This document shows, one piece after another, positions 24,855 through 39,600 of a stretch of DNA of 64,000 nucleotides. Source of the stretch: Apostichopus japonicus (taxonomy: Eukaryota > Echinodermata > Holothuroidea > Aspidochirotida > Stichopodidae); NCBI RefSeq assembly GCF_037975245.1, contig NC_092576.1:32962611-33026610 (forward strand), read 5' to 3'. Numbering within the stretch: the stretch's first letter is position 1; every line of letters starts with the position of its first letter. Under the pieces are notes generated by a model. It worked only from the letters and a program-made list of their open reading frames with translations. It was not told the origin of the DNA and made no database searches. Made by a program: the position numbers and the translations under genes.

Positions 24855-27127
24855 GGTGGCATACTCCTATTAGAGTCTATATCAATCCGCTCGATTGTTC
24901 TCCTTCAGGAAAAGTGCCAAAAAGCAGCGGGAGAACATCTTTTGTGACCTGTTATCAATCATAATCTAGTTTTTTGTGGCTTTCATGTTGAAGAGCATGA
25001 ATGGAAGTACATGTGGTGAAAAAATTGGGTCAATTGAGGCAATTTTAGACCCCTTTAGGCTTCCCAGGAGCAGCGTAGGAAATTTGTTTACCACTGAGTG
25101 AAGAGGTTTGTTTACAAGTGACGAAAACTTCCGGCTCGGATAGCAAAAAATTTTCACGGTCATGGTACGGAAAATTGATGGTGCCATGAAAGGCCAACTT
25201 GTCAGCTCTCCGGTGATGGGTAGCGTTAAGCTAGTGAAAACTTCTATCTAGACTTAGAGACCACATTACTTTTGTGATTTAGTGTGTAAGTCAATGGGGC
25301 TTTTAATGGGCGTATGCTACCTTAAGCAAAAATGCCAAATTTTTCATTTTAAGTGCTAGAAGTCCCAATTTTGGATCAAAGTAGTTGCTATGGTGTGTAA
25401 AAATGGTTTTCAAGCAAACGTCAGAAAATTTCACGCTTGGGTGATTTTTACGCATAAATTAGTATTACAGCCTTAAAGTACCACAAAGAGCATGTGCGTG
25501 TCCATACATTAGACTAGAACAGCCTTCTGAGCATTTCTAACCAGTTTTCCTCCCCAATAAACTATTGGGTCATTAAGCCTTGACCTACCAAAGCTTCCGT
25601 ATTACGATTCCTGCCTTGAATCTGCTAAGTAGGTGCCAAATGCACGAAATTCAAAATCCTTCAGAATCAGACCAAAATGCCTGCAGTGTGTTTGACGTGA
25701 ACGACTAAGTTCAGTGAAATTTGACATCTGTGGGCACCTAAAGTACATGGTAATCATACTTTGGGTTATTTTTGCTAAAGTTGGAAGTACCTGGTGTTTA
25801 ACTAAGGACAAAAACTCAGTTTCAATGCATGAAATACCCCTAATGTTGTTAGCTTAGGCCTAGGCCTCAGGTTCATAATGGCGCTACGTTAGTATCCTAG
25901 ACCAAGTCTACACCAGCTGTAGCACAATGTTGTATGAGGTCTGTATCCTAAGTGGAGTGGCTGCTGAGGGCTAATACCTTGCACAGAGAATGTTTTGAGT
26001 CTTATTTAGCAAATAATCCACAAAGGTATGCATATTCTGCTTCTGCCAATGTGCATCAAGGGGTTTTTGAGCCTATTCACTCCTCATTAGTTTTCTGTTG
26101 TTTTGTCAATTTCAGAGAAAGTTGATGTGCTAAGTCCTCAGCATGCACAGCGATATACTTTGAATGGGTGCGGTATCAATGGACTCAACTGGTTAGATGA
26201 GGTAACAACAAATCCCAAACAACTCTGACAGCAGAAAGAGATATCCTGATGCTTCCATGGGAGATCTACTGTAGTAACTATAGGAACCAGTGCTTGCCAC
26301 CAATGGAGAATAAGGTAATTTGACGTTGTTGTTCTCTGCCGAGCAACAAATTTGAATATTTTATCATGAAATGTGCCCCCCTATCCACCTCTCTTCTCTT
26401 ATAACTGTCTTTAATACATTGTAACAACCTATGCAAAAACCTTTAAATGGACTGGATATGCTATTGAGGTGAACAGTGTATCTAGATAGCATTCCAGTAA
26501 GCTTTCCTTTTTGACTGCTGTAATACTGTTACAGTGAGGCTGTTGTTTACAAATCCCGATGATCCAGTTTTGGCAAAGAACACCTTCAATTCTCTTCTTT
26601 TATTCTTAGTAACTTAACAGTTGCACTGGAGTGACATGCAATATCAGTTTAACATGTTCCAAACAGTTCAGGAATACATTGGGGTATGTCCTGTGGGTCA
26701 GTTTGTGAGGAATCTGCTGAGCTAAACAAAAGTAGTTTTCATCACTTTTCAGAGCCAGAGACGAAAAAGCCCTCACCGCTAACCCTTCTATGGATGATGT
26801 TTCTGCAGGTAGGGCAAGCCAGACCAAGTGGATTGTGATCAGGGATACCAATAATACCTGCAAGAATCATAGATGCACCCAAATTGGTCAAGCTTCTCAA
26901 AATTGGTGACTGGAAGTGTTGTTGCAGACATAGACCTGGTTACTGCTTACACAGTATTGCTCATATGTGTATTTACACACTGCACCGTGCATACTGAAAT
27001 CTCTGAAAATACATCTTTATGGACCTAAAATGATAATTGCATATAATTCTGTTGTGGTTTATATTGTGACGACTATGAAAAGCATCATTTTGGAAAAAAA
27101 AAAAAAATTCAACTCTCACTTAATTAA
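24855..27127. repeat. Macrosatellite unit 9
   Basis: 2273 bp with a private C at 25208 (A elsewhere) in the MITE-like part. Confidence 0.95.
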
Positions 27128-30100
27128 GGTGGCATACTCCTATTAGAGTCTATATCAATCCGCTCGATTGTTCTCCTTCAGGAAAAGTGCCAAAAAGCAG
27201 CGGGAGAACATCTTTTGTGACCTGTTATCAATCATAATCTAGTTTTTTGTGGCTTTCATGTTGAAGAGCATGAATGGAAGTACATGTGGTGAAAAAATTG
27301 GGTCAATTGAGGCAATTTTAGACCCCTTTAGGCTTCCCAGGAGCAGCGTAGGAAATTTGTTTACCACTGAGTGAAGAGGTTTGTTTACAAGTGACGAAAA
27401 CTTCCGGCTCGGATAGCAAAAAATTTTCACGGTCATGGTACGGAAAATTGATGGTGCCATGAAAGGCCAACTTGTCAGCTATCCGGTGATGGGTAGCGTT
27501 AAGCTAGTGAAAACTTCTATCTAGACTTAGAGACCACATTACTTTTGTGATTTAGTGTGTAAGTCAATGGGGCTTTTAATGGGCGTATGCTACCTTAAGC
27601 AAAAATGCCAAATTTTTCATTTTAAGTGCTAGAAGTCCCAATTTTGGATCAAAGTAGTTGCTATGGTGTGTAAAAATGGTTTTCAAGCAAACGTCAGAAA
27701 ATTTCACGCTTGGGTGATTTTTACGCATAAATTAGTATTACAGCCTTAAAGTACCACAAAGAGCATGTGCGTGTCCATACATTAGACTAGAACAGCCTTC
27801 TGAGCATTTCTAACCAGTTTTCCTCCCCAATAAACTATTGGGTCATTAAGCCTTGACCTACCAAAGCTTCCGTATTACGATTCCTGCCTTGAATCTGCTA
27901 AGTAGGTGCCAAATGCACGAAATTCAAAATCCTTCAGAATCAGACCAAAATGCCTGCAGTGTGTTTGACGTGAACGACTAAGTTCAGTGAAATTTGACAT
28001 CTGTGGGCACCTAAAGTACATGGTAATCATACTTTGGGTTATTTTTGCTAAAGTTGGAAGTACCTGGTGTTTAACTAAGGACAAAAACTCAGTTTCAATG
28101 CATGAAATACCCCTAATGTTGTTAGCTTAGGCCTAGGCCTCAGGTTCATAATGGCGCTACGTTAGTATCCTAGACCAAGTCTACACCAGCTGTAGCACAA
28201 TGTTGTATGAGGTCTGTATCCTAAGTGGAGTGGCTGCTGAGGGCTAATACCTTGCACAGAGAATGTTTTGAGTCTTATTTAGCAAATAATCCACAAAGGT
28301 ATGCATATTCTGCTTCTGCCAATGTGCATCAAGGGGTTTTTGAGCCTATTCACTCCTCATTAGTTTTCTGTTGTTTTGTCAATTTCAGAGAAAGTTGATG
28401 TGCTAAGTCCTCAGCATGCACAGCGATATACTTTGAATGGGTGCGGTATCAATGGACTCAACTGGTTAGATGAGGTAACAACAAATCCCAAACAACTCTG
28501 ACAGCAGAAAGAGATATCCTGATGCTTCCATGGGAGATCTACTGTAGTAACTATAGGAACCAGTGCTTGCCACCAATGGAGAATAAGGTAATTTGACGTT
28601 GTTGTTCTCTGCCGAGCAACAAATTTGAATATTTTATCATGAAATGTGCCCCCCTATCCACCTCTCTTCTCTTATAACTGTCTTTAATACATTGTAACAA
28701 CCTATGCAAAAACCTTTAAATGGACTGGATATGCTATTGAGGTGAACAGTGTATCTAGATAGCATTCCAGTAAGCTTTCCTTTTTGACTGCTGTAATACT
28801 GTTACAGTGAGGCTGTTGTTTACAAATCCCGATGATCCAGTTTTGGCAAAGAACACCTTCAATTCTCTTCTTTTATTCTTAGTAACTTAACAGTTGCACT
28901 GGAGTGACATGCAATATCAGTTTAACATGTTCCAAACAGTTCAGGAATACATTGGGGTATGTCCTGTGGGTCAGTTTGTGAGGAATCTGCTGAGCTAAAC
29001 AAAAGTAGTTTTCATCACTTTTCAGAGCCAGAGACGAAAAAGCCCTCACCGCTAACCCTTCTATGGATGATGTTTCTGCAGGTAGGGCAAGCCAGACCAA
29101 GTGGATTGTGATCAGGGATACCAATAATACCTGCAAGAATCATAGATGCACCCAAATTGGTCAAGCTTCTCAAAATTGGTGACTGGAAGTGTTGTTGCAG
29201 ACATAGACCTGGTTACTGCTTACACAGTATTGCTCATATGTGTATTTACACACTGCACCGTGCATACTGAAATCTCTGAAAATACATCTTTATGGACCTA
29301 AAATGATAATTGCATATAATTCTGTTGTGGTTTATATTGTGACGACTATGAAAAGCATCATTTTGGAAAAAAAAAAAAAATTCAACTCTCACTTAATTAA
29401 GGTGGCATACTCCTATTAGAGTCTATATCAATCCGCTCGATTGTTCTCCTTCAGGAAAAGTGCCAAAAAGCAGCGGGAGAACATCTTTTGTGACCTGTTA
29501 TCAATCATAATCTAGTTTTTTGTGGCTTTCATGTTGAAGAGCATGAATGGAAGTACATGTGGTGAAAAAATTGGGTCAATTGAGGCAATTTTAGACCCCT
29601 TTAGGCTTCCCAGGAGCAGCGTAGGAAATTTGTTTACCACTGAGTGAAGAGGTTTGTTTACAAGTGACGAAAACTTCCGGCTCGGATAGCAAAAAATTTT
29701 CACGGTCATGGTACGGAAAATTGATGGTGCCATGAAAGGCCAACTTGTCAGCTATCCGGTGATGGGTAGCGTTAAGCTAGTGAAAACTTCTATCTAGACT
29801 TAGAGACCACATTACTTTTGTGATTTAGTGTGTAAGTCAATGGGGCTTTTAATGGGCGTATGCTACCTTAAGCAAAAATGCCAAATTTTTCATTTTAAGT
29901 GCTAGAAGTCCCAATTTTGGATCAAAGTAGTTGCTATGGTGTGTAAAAATGGTTTTCAAGCAAACGTCAGAAAATTTCACGCTTGGGTGATTTTTACGCA
30001 TAAATTAGTATTACAGCCTTAAAGTACCACAAAGAGCATGTGCGTGTCCATACATTAGACTAGAACAGCCTTCTGAGCATTTCTAACCAGTTTTCCTCCC

Positions 30101-33100
30101 CAATAAACTATTGGGTCATTAAGCCTTGACCTACCAAAGCTTCCGTATTACGATTCCTGCCTTGAATCTGCTAAGTAGGTGCCAAATGCACGAAATTCAA
30201 AATCCTTCAGAATCAGACCAAAATGCCTGCAGTGTGTTTGACGTGAACGACTAAGTTCAGTGAAATTTGACATCTGTGGGCACCTAAAGTACATGGTAAT
30301 CATACTTTGGGTTATTTTTGCTAAAGTTGGAAGTACCTGGTGTTTAACTAAGGACAAAAACTCAGTTTCAATGCATGAAATACCCCTAATGTTGTTAGCT
30401 TAGGCCTAGGCCTCAGGTTCATAATGGCGCTACGTTAGTATCCTAGACCAAGTCTACACCAGCTGTAGCACAATGTTGTATGAGGTCTGTATCCTAAGTG
30501 GAGTGGCTGCTGAGGGCTAATACCTTGCACAGAGAATGTTTTGAGTCTTATTTAGCAAATAATCCACAAAGGTATGCATATTCTGCTTCTGCCAATGTGC
30601 ATCAAGGGGTTTTTGAGCCTATTCACTCCTCATTAGTTTTCTGTTGTTTTGTCAATTTCAGAGAAAGTTGATGTGCTAAGTCCTCAGCATGCACAGCGAT
30701 ATACTTTGAATGGGTGCGGTATCAATGGACTCAACTGGTTAGATGAGGTAACAACAAATCCCAAACAACTCTGACAGCAGAAAGAGATATCCTGATGCTT
30801 CCATGGGAGATCTACTGTAGTAACTATAGGAACCAGTGCTTGCCACCAATGGAGAATAAGGTAATTTGACGTTGTTGTTCTCTGCCGAGCAACAAATTTG
30901 AATATTTTATCATGAAATGTGCCCCCCTATCCACCTCTCTTCTCTTATAACTGTCTTTAATACATTGTAACAACCTATGCAAAAACCTTTAAATGGACTG
31001 GATATGCTATTGAGGTGAACAGTGTATCTAGATAGCATTCCAGTAAGCTTTCCTTTTTGACTGCTGTAATACTGTTACAGTGAGGCTGTTGTTTACAAAT
31101 CCCGATGATCCAGTTTTGGCAAAGAACACCTTCAATTCTCTTCTTTTATTCTTAGTAACTTAACAGTTGCACTGGAGTGACATGCAATATCAGTTTAACA
31201 TGTTCCAAACAGTTCAGGAATACATTGGGGTATGTCCTGTGGGTCAGTTTGTGAGGAATCTGCTGAGCTAAACAAAAGTAGTTTTCATCACTTTTCAGAG
31301 CCAGAGACGAAAAAGCCCTCACCGCTAACCCTTCTATGGATGATGTTTCTGCAGGTAGGGCAAGCCAGACCAAGTGGATTGTGATCAGGGATACCAATAA
31401 TACCTGCAAGAATCATAGATGCACCCAAATTGGTCAAGCTTCTCAAAATTGGTGACTGGAAGTGTTGTTGCAGACATAGACCTGGTTACTGCTTACACAG
31501 TATTGCTCATATGTGTATTTACACACTGCACCGTGCATACTGAAATCTCTGAAAATACATCTTTATGGACCTAAAATGATAATTGCATATAATTCTGTTG
31601 TGGTTTATATTGTGACGACTATGAAAAGCATCATTTTGGAAAAAAAAAAAAAATTCAACTCTCACTTAATTAAGGTGGCATACTCCTATTAGAGTCTATA
31701 TCAATCCGCTCGATTGTTCTCCTTCAGGAAAAGTGCCAAAAAGCAGCGGGAGAACATCTTTTGTGACCTGTTATCAATCATAATCTAGTTTTTTGTGGCT
31801 TTCATGTTGAAGAGCATGAATGGAAGTACATGTGGTGAAAAAATTGGGTCAATTGAGGCAATTTTAGACCCCTTTAGGCTTCCCAGGAGCAGCGTAGGAA
31901 ATTTGTTTACCACTGAGTGAAGAGGTTTGTTTACAAGTGACGAAAACTTCCGGCTCGGATAGCAAAAAATTTTCACGGTCATGGTACGGAAAATTGATGG
32001 TGCCATGAAAGGCCAACTTGTCAGCTATCCGGTGATGGGTAGCGTTAAGCTAGTGAAAACTTCTATCTAGACTTAGAGACCACATTACTTTTGTGATTTA
32101 GTGTGTAAGTCAATGGGGCTTTTAATGGGCGTATGCTACCTTAAGCAAAAATGCCAAATTTTTCATTTTAAGTGCTAGAAGTCCCAATTTTGGATCAAAG
32201 TAGTTGCTATGGTGTGTAAAAATGGTTTTCAAGCAAACGTCAGAAAATTTCACGCTTGGGTGATTTTTACGCATAAATTAGTATTACAGCCTTAAAGTAC
32301 CACAAAGAGCATGTGCGTGTCCATACATTAGACTAGAACAGCCTTCTGAGCATTTCTAACCAGTTTTCCTCCCCAATAAACTATTGGGTCATTAAGCCTT
32401 GACCTACCAAAGCTTCCGTATTACGATTCCTGCCTTGAATCTGCTAAGTAGGTGCCAAATGCACGAAATTCAAAATCCTTCAGAATCAGACCAAAATGCC
32501 TGCAGTGTGTTTGACGTGAACGACTAAGTTCAGTGAAATTTGACATCTGTGGGCACCTAAAGTACATGGTAATCATACTTTGGGTTATTTTTGCTAAAGT
32601 TGGAAGTACCTGGTGTTTAACTAAGGACAAAAACTCAGTTTCAATGCATGAAATACCCCTAATGTTGTTAGCTTAGGCCTAGGCCTCAGGTTCATAATGG
32701 CGCTACGTTAGTATCCTAGACCAAGTCTACACCAGCTGTAGCACAATGTTGTATGAGGTCTGTATCCTAAGTGGAGTGGCTGCTGAGGGCTAATACCTTG
32801 CACAGAGAATGTTTTGAGTCTTATTTAGCAAATAATCCACAAAGGTATGCATATTCTGCTTCTGCCAATGTGCATCAAGGGGTTTTTGAGCCTATTCACT
32901 CCTCATTAGTTTTCTGTTGTTTTGTCAATTTCAGAGAAAGTTGATGTGCTAAGTCCTCAGCATGCACAGCGATATACTTTGAATGGGTGCGGTATCAATG
33001 GACTCAACTGGTTAGATGAGGTAACAACAAATCCCAAACAACTCTGACAGCAGAAAGAGATATCCTGATGCTTCCATGGGAGATCTACTGTAGTAACTAT

Positions 33101-36100
33101 AGGAACCAGTGCTTGCCACCAATGGAGAATAAGGTAATTTGACGTTGTTGTTCTCTGCCGAGCAACAAATTTGAATATTTTATCATGAAATGTGCCCCCC
33201 TATCCACCTCTCTTCTCTTATAACTGTCTTTAATACATTGTAACAACCTATGCAAAAACCTTTAAATGGACTGGATATGCTATTGAGGTGAACAGTGTAT
33301 CTAGATAGCATTCCAGTAAGCTTTCCTTTTTGACTGCTGTAATACTGTTACAGTGAGGCTGTTGTTTACAAATCCCGATGATCCAGTTTTGGCAAAGAAC
33401 ACCTTCAATTCTCTTCTTTTATTCTTAGTAACTTAACAGTTGCACTGGAGTGACATGCAATATCAGTTTAACATGTTCCAAACAGTTCAGGAATACATTG
33501 GGGTATGTCCTGTGGGTCAGTTTGTGAGGAATCTGCTGAGCTAAACAAAAGTAGTTTTCATCACTTTTCAGAGCCAGAGACGAAAAAGCCCTCACCGCTA
33601 ACCCTTCTATGGATGATGTTTCTGCAGGTAGGGCAAGCCAGACCAAGTGGATTGTGATCAGGGATACCAATAATACCTGCAAGAATCATAGATGCACCCA
33701 AATTGGTCAAGCTTCTCAAAATTGGTGACTGGAAGTGTTGTTGCAGACATAGACCTGGTTACTGCTTACACAGTATTGCTCATATGTGTATTTACACACT
33801 GCACCGTGCATACTGAAATCTCTGAAAATACATCTTTATGGACCTAAAATGATAATTGCATATAATTCTGTTGTGGTTTATATTGTGACGACTATGAAAA
33901 GCATCATTTTGGAAAAAAAAAAAAAATTCAACTCTCACTTAATTAAGGTGGCATACTCCTATTAGAGTCTATATCAATCCGCTCGATTGTTCTCCTTCAG
34001 GAAAAGTGCCAAAAAGCAGCGGGAGAACATCTTTTGTGACCTGTTATCAATCATAATCTAGTTTTTTGTGGCTTTCATGTTGAAGAGCATGAATGGAAGT
34101 ACATGTGGTGAAAAAATTGGGTCAATTGAGGCAATTTTAGACCCCTTTAGGCTTCCCAGGAGCAGCGTAGGAAATTTGTTTACCACTGAGTGAAGAGGTT
34201 TGTTTACAAGTGACGAAAACTTCCGGCTCGGATAGCAAAAAATTTTCACGGTCATGGTACGGAAAATTGATGGTGCCATGAAAGGCCAACTTGTCAGCTA
34301 TCCGGTGATGGGTAGCGTTAAGCTAGTGAAAACTTCTATCTAGACTTAGAGACCACATTACTTTTGTGATTTAGTGTGTAAGTCAATGGGGCTTTTAATG
34401 GGCGTATGCTACCTTAAGCAAAAATGCCAAATTTTTCATTTTAAGTGCTAGAAGTCCCAATTTTGGATCAAAGTAGTTGCTATGGTGTGTAAAAATGGTT
34501 TTCAAGCAAACGTCAGAAAATTTCACGCTTGGGTGATTTTTACGCATAAATTAGTATTACAGCCTTAAAGTACCACAAAGAGCATGTGCGTGTCCATACA
34601 TTAGACTAGAACAGCCTTCTGAGCATTTCTAACCAGTTTTCCTCCCCAATAAACTATTGGGTCATTAAGCCTTGACCTACCAAAGCTTCCGTATTACGAT
34701 TCCTGCCTTGAATCTGCTAAGTAGGTGCCAAATGCACGAAATTCAAAATCCTTCAGAATCAGACCAAAATGCCTGCAGTGTGTTTGACGTGAACGACTAA
34801 GTTCAGTGAAATTTGACATCTGTGGGCACCTAAAGTACATGGTAATCATACTTTGGGTTATTTTTGCTAAAGTTGGAAGTACCTGGTGTTTAACTAAGGA
34901 CAAAAACTCAGTTTCAATGCATGAAATACCCCTAATGTTGTTAGCTTAGGCCTAGGCCTCAGGTTCATAATGGCGCTACGTTAGTATCCTAGACCAAGTC
35001 TACACCAGCTGTAGCACAATGTTGTATGAGGTCTGTATCCTAAGTGGAGTGGCTGCTGAGGGCTAATACCTTGCACAGAGAATGTTTTGAGTCTTATTTA
35101 GCAAATAATCCACAAAGGTATGCATATTCTGCTTCTGCCAATGTGCATCAAGGGGTTTTTGAGCCTATTCACTCCTCATTAGTTTTCTGTTGTTTTGTCA
35201 ATTTCAGAGAAAGTTGATGTGCTAAGTCCTCAGCATGCACAGCGATATACTTTGAATGGGTGCGGTATCAATGGACTCAACTGGTTAGATGAGGTAACAA
35301 CAAATCCCAAACAACTCTGACAGCAGAAAGAGATATCCTGATGCTTCCATGGGAGATCTACTGTAGTAACTATAGGAACCAGTGCTTGCCACCAATGGAG
35401 AATAAGGTAATTTGACGTTGTTGTTCTCTGCCGAGCAACAAATTTGAATATTTTATCATGAAATGTGCCCCCCTATCCACCTCTCTTCTCTTATAACTGT
35501 CTTTAATACATTGTAACAACCTATGCAAAAACCTTTAAATGGACTGGATATGCTATTGAGGTGAACAGTGTATCTAGATAGCATTCCAGTAAGCTTTCCT
35601 TTTTGACTGCTGTAATACTGTTACAGTGAGGCTGTTGTTTACAAATCCCGATGATCCAGTTTTGGCAAAGAACACCTTCAATTCTCTTCTTTTATTCTTA
35701 GTAACTTAACAGTTGCACTGGAGTGACATGCAATATCAGTTTAACATGTTCCAAACAGTTCAGGAATACATTGGGGTATGTCCTGTGGGTCAGTTTGTGA
35801 GGAATCTGCTGAGCTAAACAAAAGTAGTTTTCATCACTTTTCAGAGCCAGAGACGAAAAAGCCCTCACCGCTAACCCTTCTATGGATGATGTTTCTGCAG
35901 GTAGGGCAAGCCAGACCAAGTGGATTGTGATCAGGGATACCAATAATACCTGCAAGAATCATAGATGCACCCAAATTGGTCAAGCTTCTCAAAATTGGTG
36001 ACTGGAAGTGTTGTTGCAGACATAGACCTGGTTACTGCTTACACAGTATTGCTCATATGTGTATTTACACACTGCACCGTGCATACTGAAATCTCTGAAA

Positions 36101-36219
36101 ATACATCTTTATGGACCTAAAATGATAATTGCATATAATTCTGTTGTGGTTTATATTGTGACGACTATGAAAAGCATCATTTTGGAAAAAAAAAAAAAAT
36201 TCAACTCTCACTTAATTAA
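27128..36219. repeat. Macrosatellite units 10-13
   Basis: Four 2273-bp units starting at 27128, 29401, 31674 and 33947. No private variant noticed by eye. Confidence 0.93.
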
Positions 36220-36690
36220 GGTGGCATACTCCTATTAGAGTCTATATCAATCCGCTCGATTGTTCTCCTTCAGGAAAAGTGCCAAAAAGCAGCGGGAGAA
36301 CATCTTTTGTGACCTGTTATCAATCATAATCTAGTTTTTTGTGGCTTTCATGTTGAAGAGCATGAATGGAAGTACATGTGGTGAAAAAATTGGGTCAATT
36401 GAGGCAATTTTAGACCCCTTTAGGCTTCCCAGGAGCAGCGTAGGAAATTTGTTTACCACTGAGTGAAGAGGTTTGTTTACAAGTGACGAAAACTTCCGGC
36501 TCGGATAGCAAAAAATTTTCACGGTCATGGTACGGAAAATTGATGGTGCCATGAAAGGCCAACTTGTCAGCTATCCGGTGATGGGTAGCGTTAAGCTAGT
36601 GAAAACTTCTATCTAGACTTAGAGACCACATTACTTTTGTGATTTAGTGTGTAAGTCAACGGGGCTTTTAATGGGCGTATGCTACCTTAA
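36220..36690. mobile_element. Terminal MITE-like copy closing the array
   Basis: A complete 471-bp MITE-like segment (GGTGGCATAC to GCTACCTTAA) with one private C at 36660. Array similarity stops precisely at the TTAA that ends the segment; the next bases (AGGTGACATCATAACC) are unrelated to the spacer. The array is therefore bounded by the mobile element on both sides. Confidence 0.85.
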
Positions 36691-39600
36691 AGGTGACATC
36701 ATAACCTATTAACCATTACTCAATTTGACCTGTCACTGATACTCTGTATAAAGTGCCCAGAATTGAAATATCAGGACTTCTTGTTTGCTCAGTCAAGAAA
36801 GCTGTTGTGTGTATTTTCTTACGAATTATTATAAAAATTCCACAAAAAGAAGTAATGAGATGGTTATAAGATTTGTAACTTAAACAAGTATTTTGTTCAG
36901 CTAGAATTCGAACTTTTAAGTTTAGGAGTCGGGACCGAATAATTATTGTACCCAATAGTTCAACTAATTCAACCTCTAGCGAACAAACCTATGAATGTTT
37001 ACGTCGCTATACAGTGATCCATGATACTGTACATTTGGCTGGACCATTCTCGAGGAGGGGCGTTCCAGATTTCCTGAACATTTCAGAACGACTAACTTCG
37101 TGTTATTAATTGACAGCGCACATGATGAATATGTACAGGTATTGCTGCCGTTGCATGTTCAACGACTGCATGAGTAAACAATGTAGGTATCGCACCACAA
37201 TCGGAGTAGTGCACGTCCACCTGAGAGGTTAATCATTGTCGGAATATAGCCCTAAAGTGAACTTCCGTATTGATTTTTTTGGGACATTTTCTGAGTCATC
37301 ACCATTATTTCTTATGCTTGGATGTTAACATGGATGGTCTAAAATTCTGGAGGATTGAAAGTTTTAGAATATCTTGGGCGAAACAAGAAGATTCCGCAGC
37401 GACAGCTGGAAAGCACTATAATGATAAACTTAGAGCTCTTCTAGCTCAAAATCTAAATGGTGGAAAAGGTTGAAATGTTTCACGATCGCCCAAGCCATTA
37501 GATACCATATGGGGTGAGTAGGACATGTCATTTGAGAACTTCTATCTATGCTCTAGCGGCCTTGGAATGTGACGAGTTTATAGTGTGTAGTTTAAGTTTG
37601 GGAGCAATTAATTGTGGTGCGATACCTGTAAATACTTCATTGTATGACTTGAGAGCAATACAGCTCTGATCGAGAAATGACAAGGAGCGCGAAATGTGAC
37701 AAAATATCACTTGAACATACTATACGATTTTTAATGGATTTAGTTTAAATGATATTGGTAATCCTAAATGTGAGGCGTTATGTTAGATATTTTCGCCGTC
37801 ATCCTCTTTTTTCTTCTGATTAAGTGAAATCTGCGATACATAAATGTAACTTTAAAGAAAAGTAAATAATTTTGATACATGAAGAATGACCGATAAAGAA
37901 GTAAAATAAAAGATTTTCAATTAGTAGTAGTTTGTGTGGCATTTTGCAATTCCTTAACAGCAAACTTTTGAAAATCTGACAAAACTGAAATGAGTGTCTA
38001 TGACGCGGGAGACTCTGTAATATTATTGGTCAGATTAATCCTTGAATTGATCTAAATTTGGATCAATGAGACCAGTCCATCATGACTACCACGTCAATGA
38101 CTGGTGAACTTTCACATCCTCCTTATTTCCTCACTAAATCATTTGCACCCATGCTAAAGGCCTTGCTTTTGAGCCCTTCTTTGTGAGATTACGAGATGGT
38201 ACTCCCGATAGCACGGAGTAGCGTGGGTAAGCAGATAGGGAATACTGATCTTGCATTGGGGTTTAGTAACGGTTAGGCTAAGAAGCCTTCATATCAGTTT
38301 CAATAACTCTAATAAATGATTAAATAGGTCAAGATGATTATCTTTATTTGTTCTCACATAGTTCTTGAATAAGTGATTTCAAAAACAAAATGACTTCTCC
38401 CAGGTTACTTACAAAGTCGTCATGTAAAAAAAACAAAATTTTATAAAACCTTCTGGTACACATCACCACTTTTAAAATATTACTATTGCTCTATTTAATT
38501 AAATGCTTCAAAGAACCAATCACAAGTGAAGTCAATATATTTCCAGTTAGCTCGGTCTGACGTACACGCATGTTCCCTGATATTAAAAGCATTTGCCTAT
38601 AGTATCATTGTTCTGAAAGACTAAAATGTAGGTATTACAAAATATTTTTTGTATACAAATTCTTAGCCTGTTCTTTATATCCAAAGTTAAAAACTGGATT
38701 TAATACGTTCCAAGGATGCAGCAAACGAAGTTAGCTTAAATGTATTGCATGCCATAACATGACATTCTCTTAAAGAGAATGTGAAAATGTATATAACAAT
38801 AGTGGATGCAAGAGAGATCTCATGAAGTGTTAATATACAATATAAAACTGCATTGGCAATTATAGTAAATTGCCTAAAATATCAAACATATCAAAATTGA
38901 TTACGAATAAAAACAAAATGAACGCAAACCAATGCCTTTTTTCTAAAGGGTAGGGATTGCGATCAGAACCAGAGAGCCATTGTGAAACAAAATGATGACT
39001 TTTCACGGCACAATAAGTTGGCACAAAAGACCTGTCATAGTTAATAGATAATATGTATCAGTTCATGGACCAAAATAATATCCTAAAAGATGAAAAGGCT
39101 TCATATGGCCTACTAGTAACAAAAACAAACATAATTGTGAAGATGTTAACAAATTGAGGTAACATTTTGTGTTTTGTGTGTGTGAGTGTTATTGTAGATG
39201 TAATATTGTAGTTTCTTGGATGATTTTTTGAAAATCGACAATGCAAATATAAAGTGAGTTTGGTACATTTATGCTTAAACAGTAAACAAAGTGCTAACTT
39301 CCGACTTTGATGAGATTTATAAGAATAATATTATAAGTTGAATTGTATCAGTCATAAACGTGCTCGGCTGCTTCATTCTCTGCTTGATGAGAATTGTTAA
39401 ATTTGTTAAATTTAAATTGTTTTATACTGAACACTTTTACAAATTACACAAAGTGTTTGATCTCTTAACCATTTCTAAGTAGTCGATAATGGATTCTTCT
39501 CTTCTTGGTCATTTTTCCCTATAATAAGACCTCGAATAAGCTATGTTGTAATCAAATCTCCACCACATCAATAACGTTGTTGGTCATGACGAAATAGTGT

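Larger units (their letters stand above)
6656..36690. repeat. Macrosatellite: 13 units of about 2273 bp plus a 471-bp terminal partial unit
   Basis: Units, all in the same orientation, start at 6656, 8939, 11218, 13491, 15764, 18037, 20310, 22583, 24855, 27128, 29401, 31674, 33947 and 36220. Lengths are 2283, 2279, then 2273 throughout except 2272 for the unit at 22583, whose A tract is A13 instead of A14. By eye only a handful of substitutions separate units over 30 kb. Each unit is a 471-bp MITE-like segment followed by a spacer of about 1.8 kb. The last copy is the MITE segment alone, and the first copy begins exactly at the MITE left end. Near-identity implies very recent amplification or continuous homogenisation. 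Copy number may be wrong if the assembly collapsed or expanded it. Confidence 0.97.

Noticed and set aside
6656-36690. Tandem protein-coding gene family or CRISPR-like array
   Set aside because: Units are 2.27 kb with no intact frame above about 85 codons, and the repeat structure is explained by MITE-bounded amplification.
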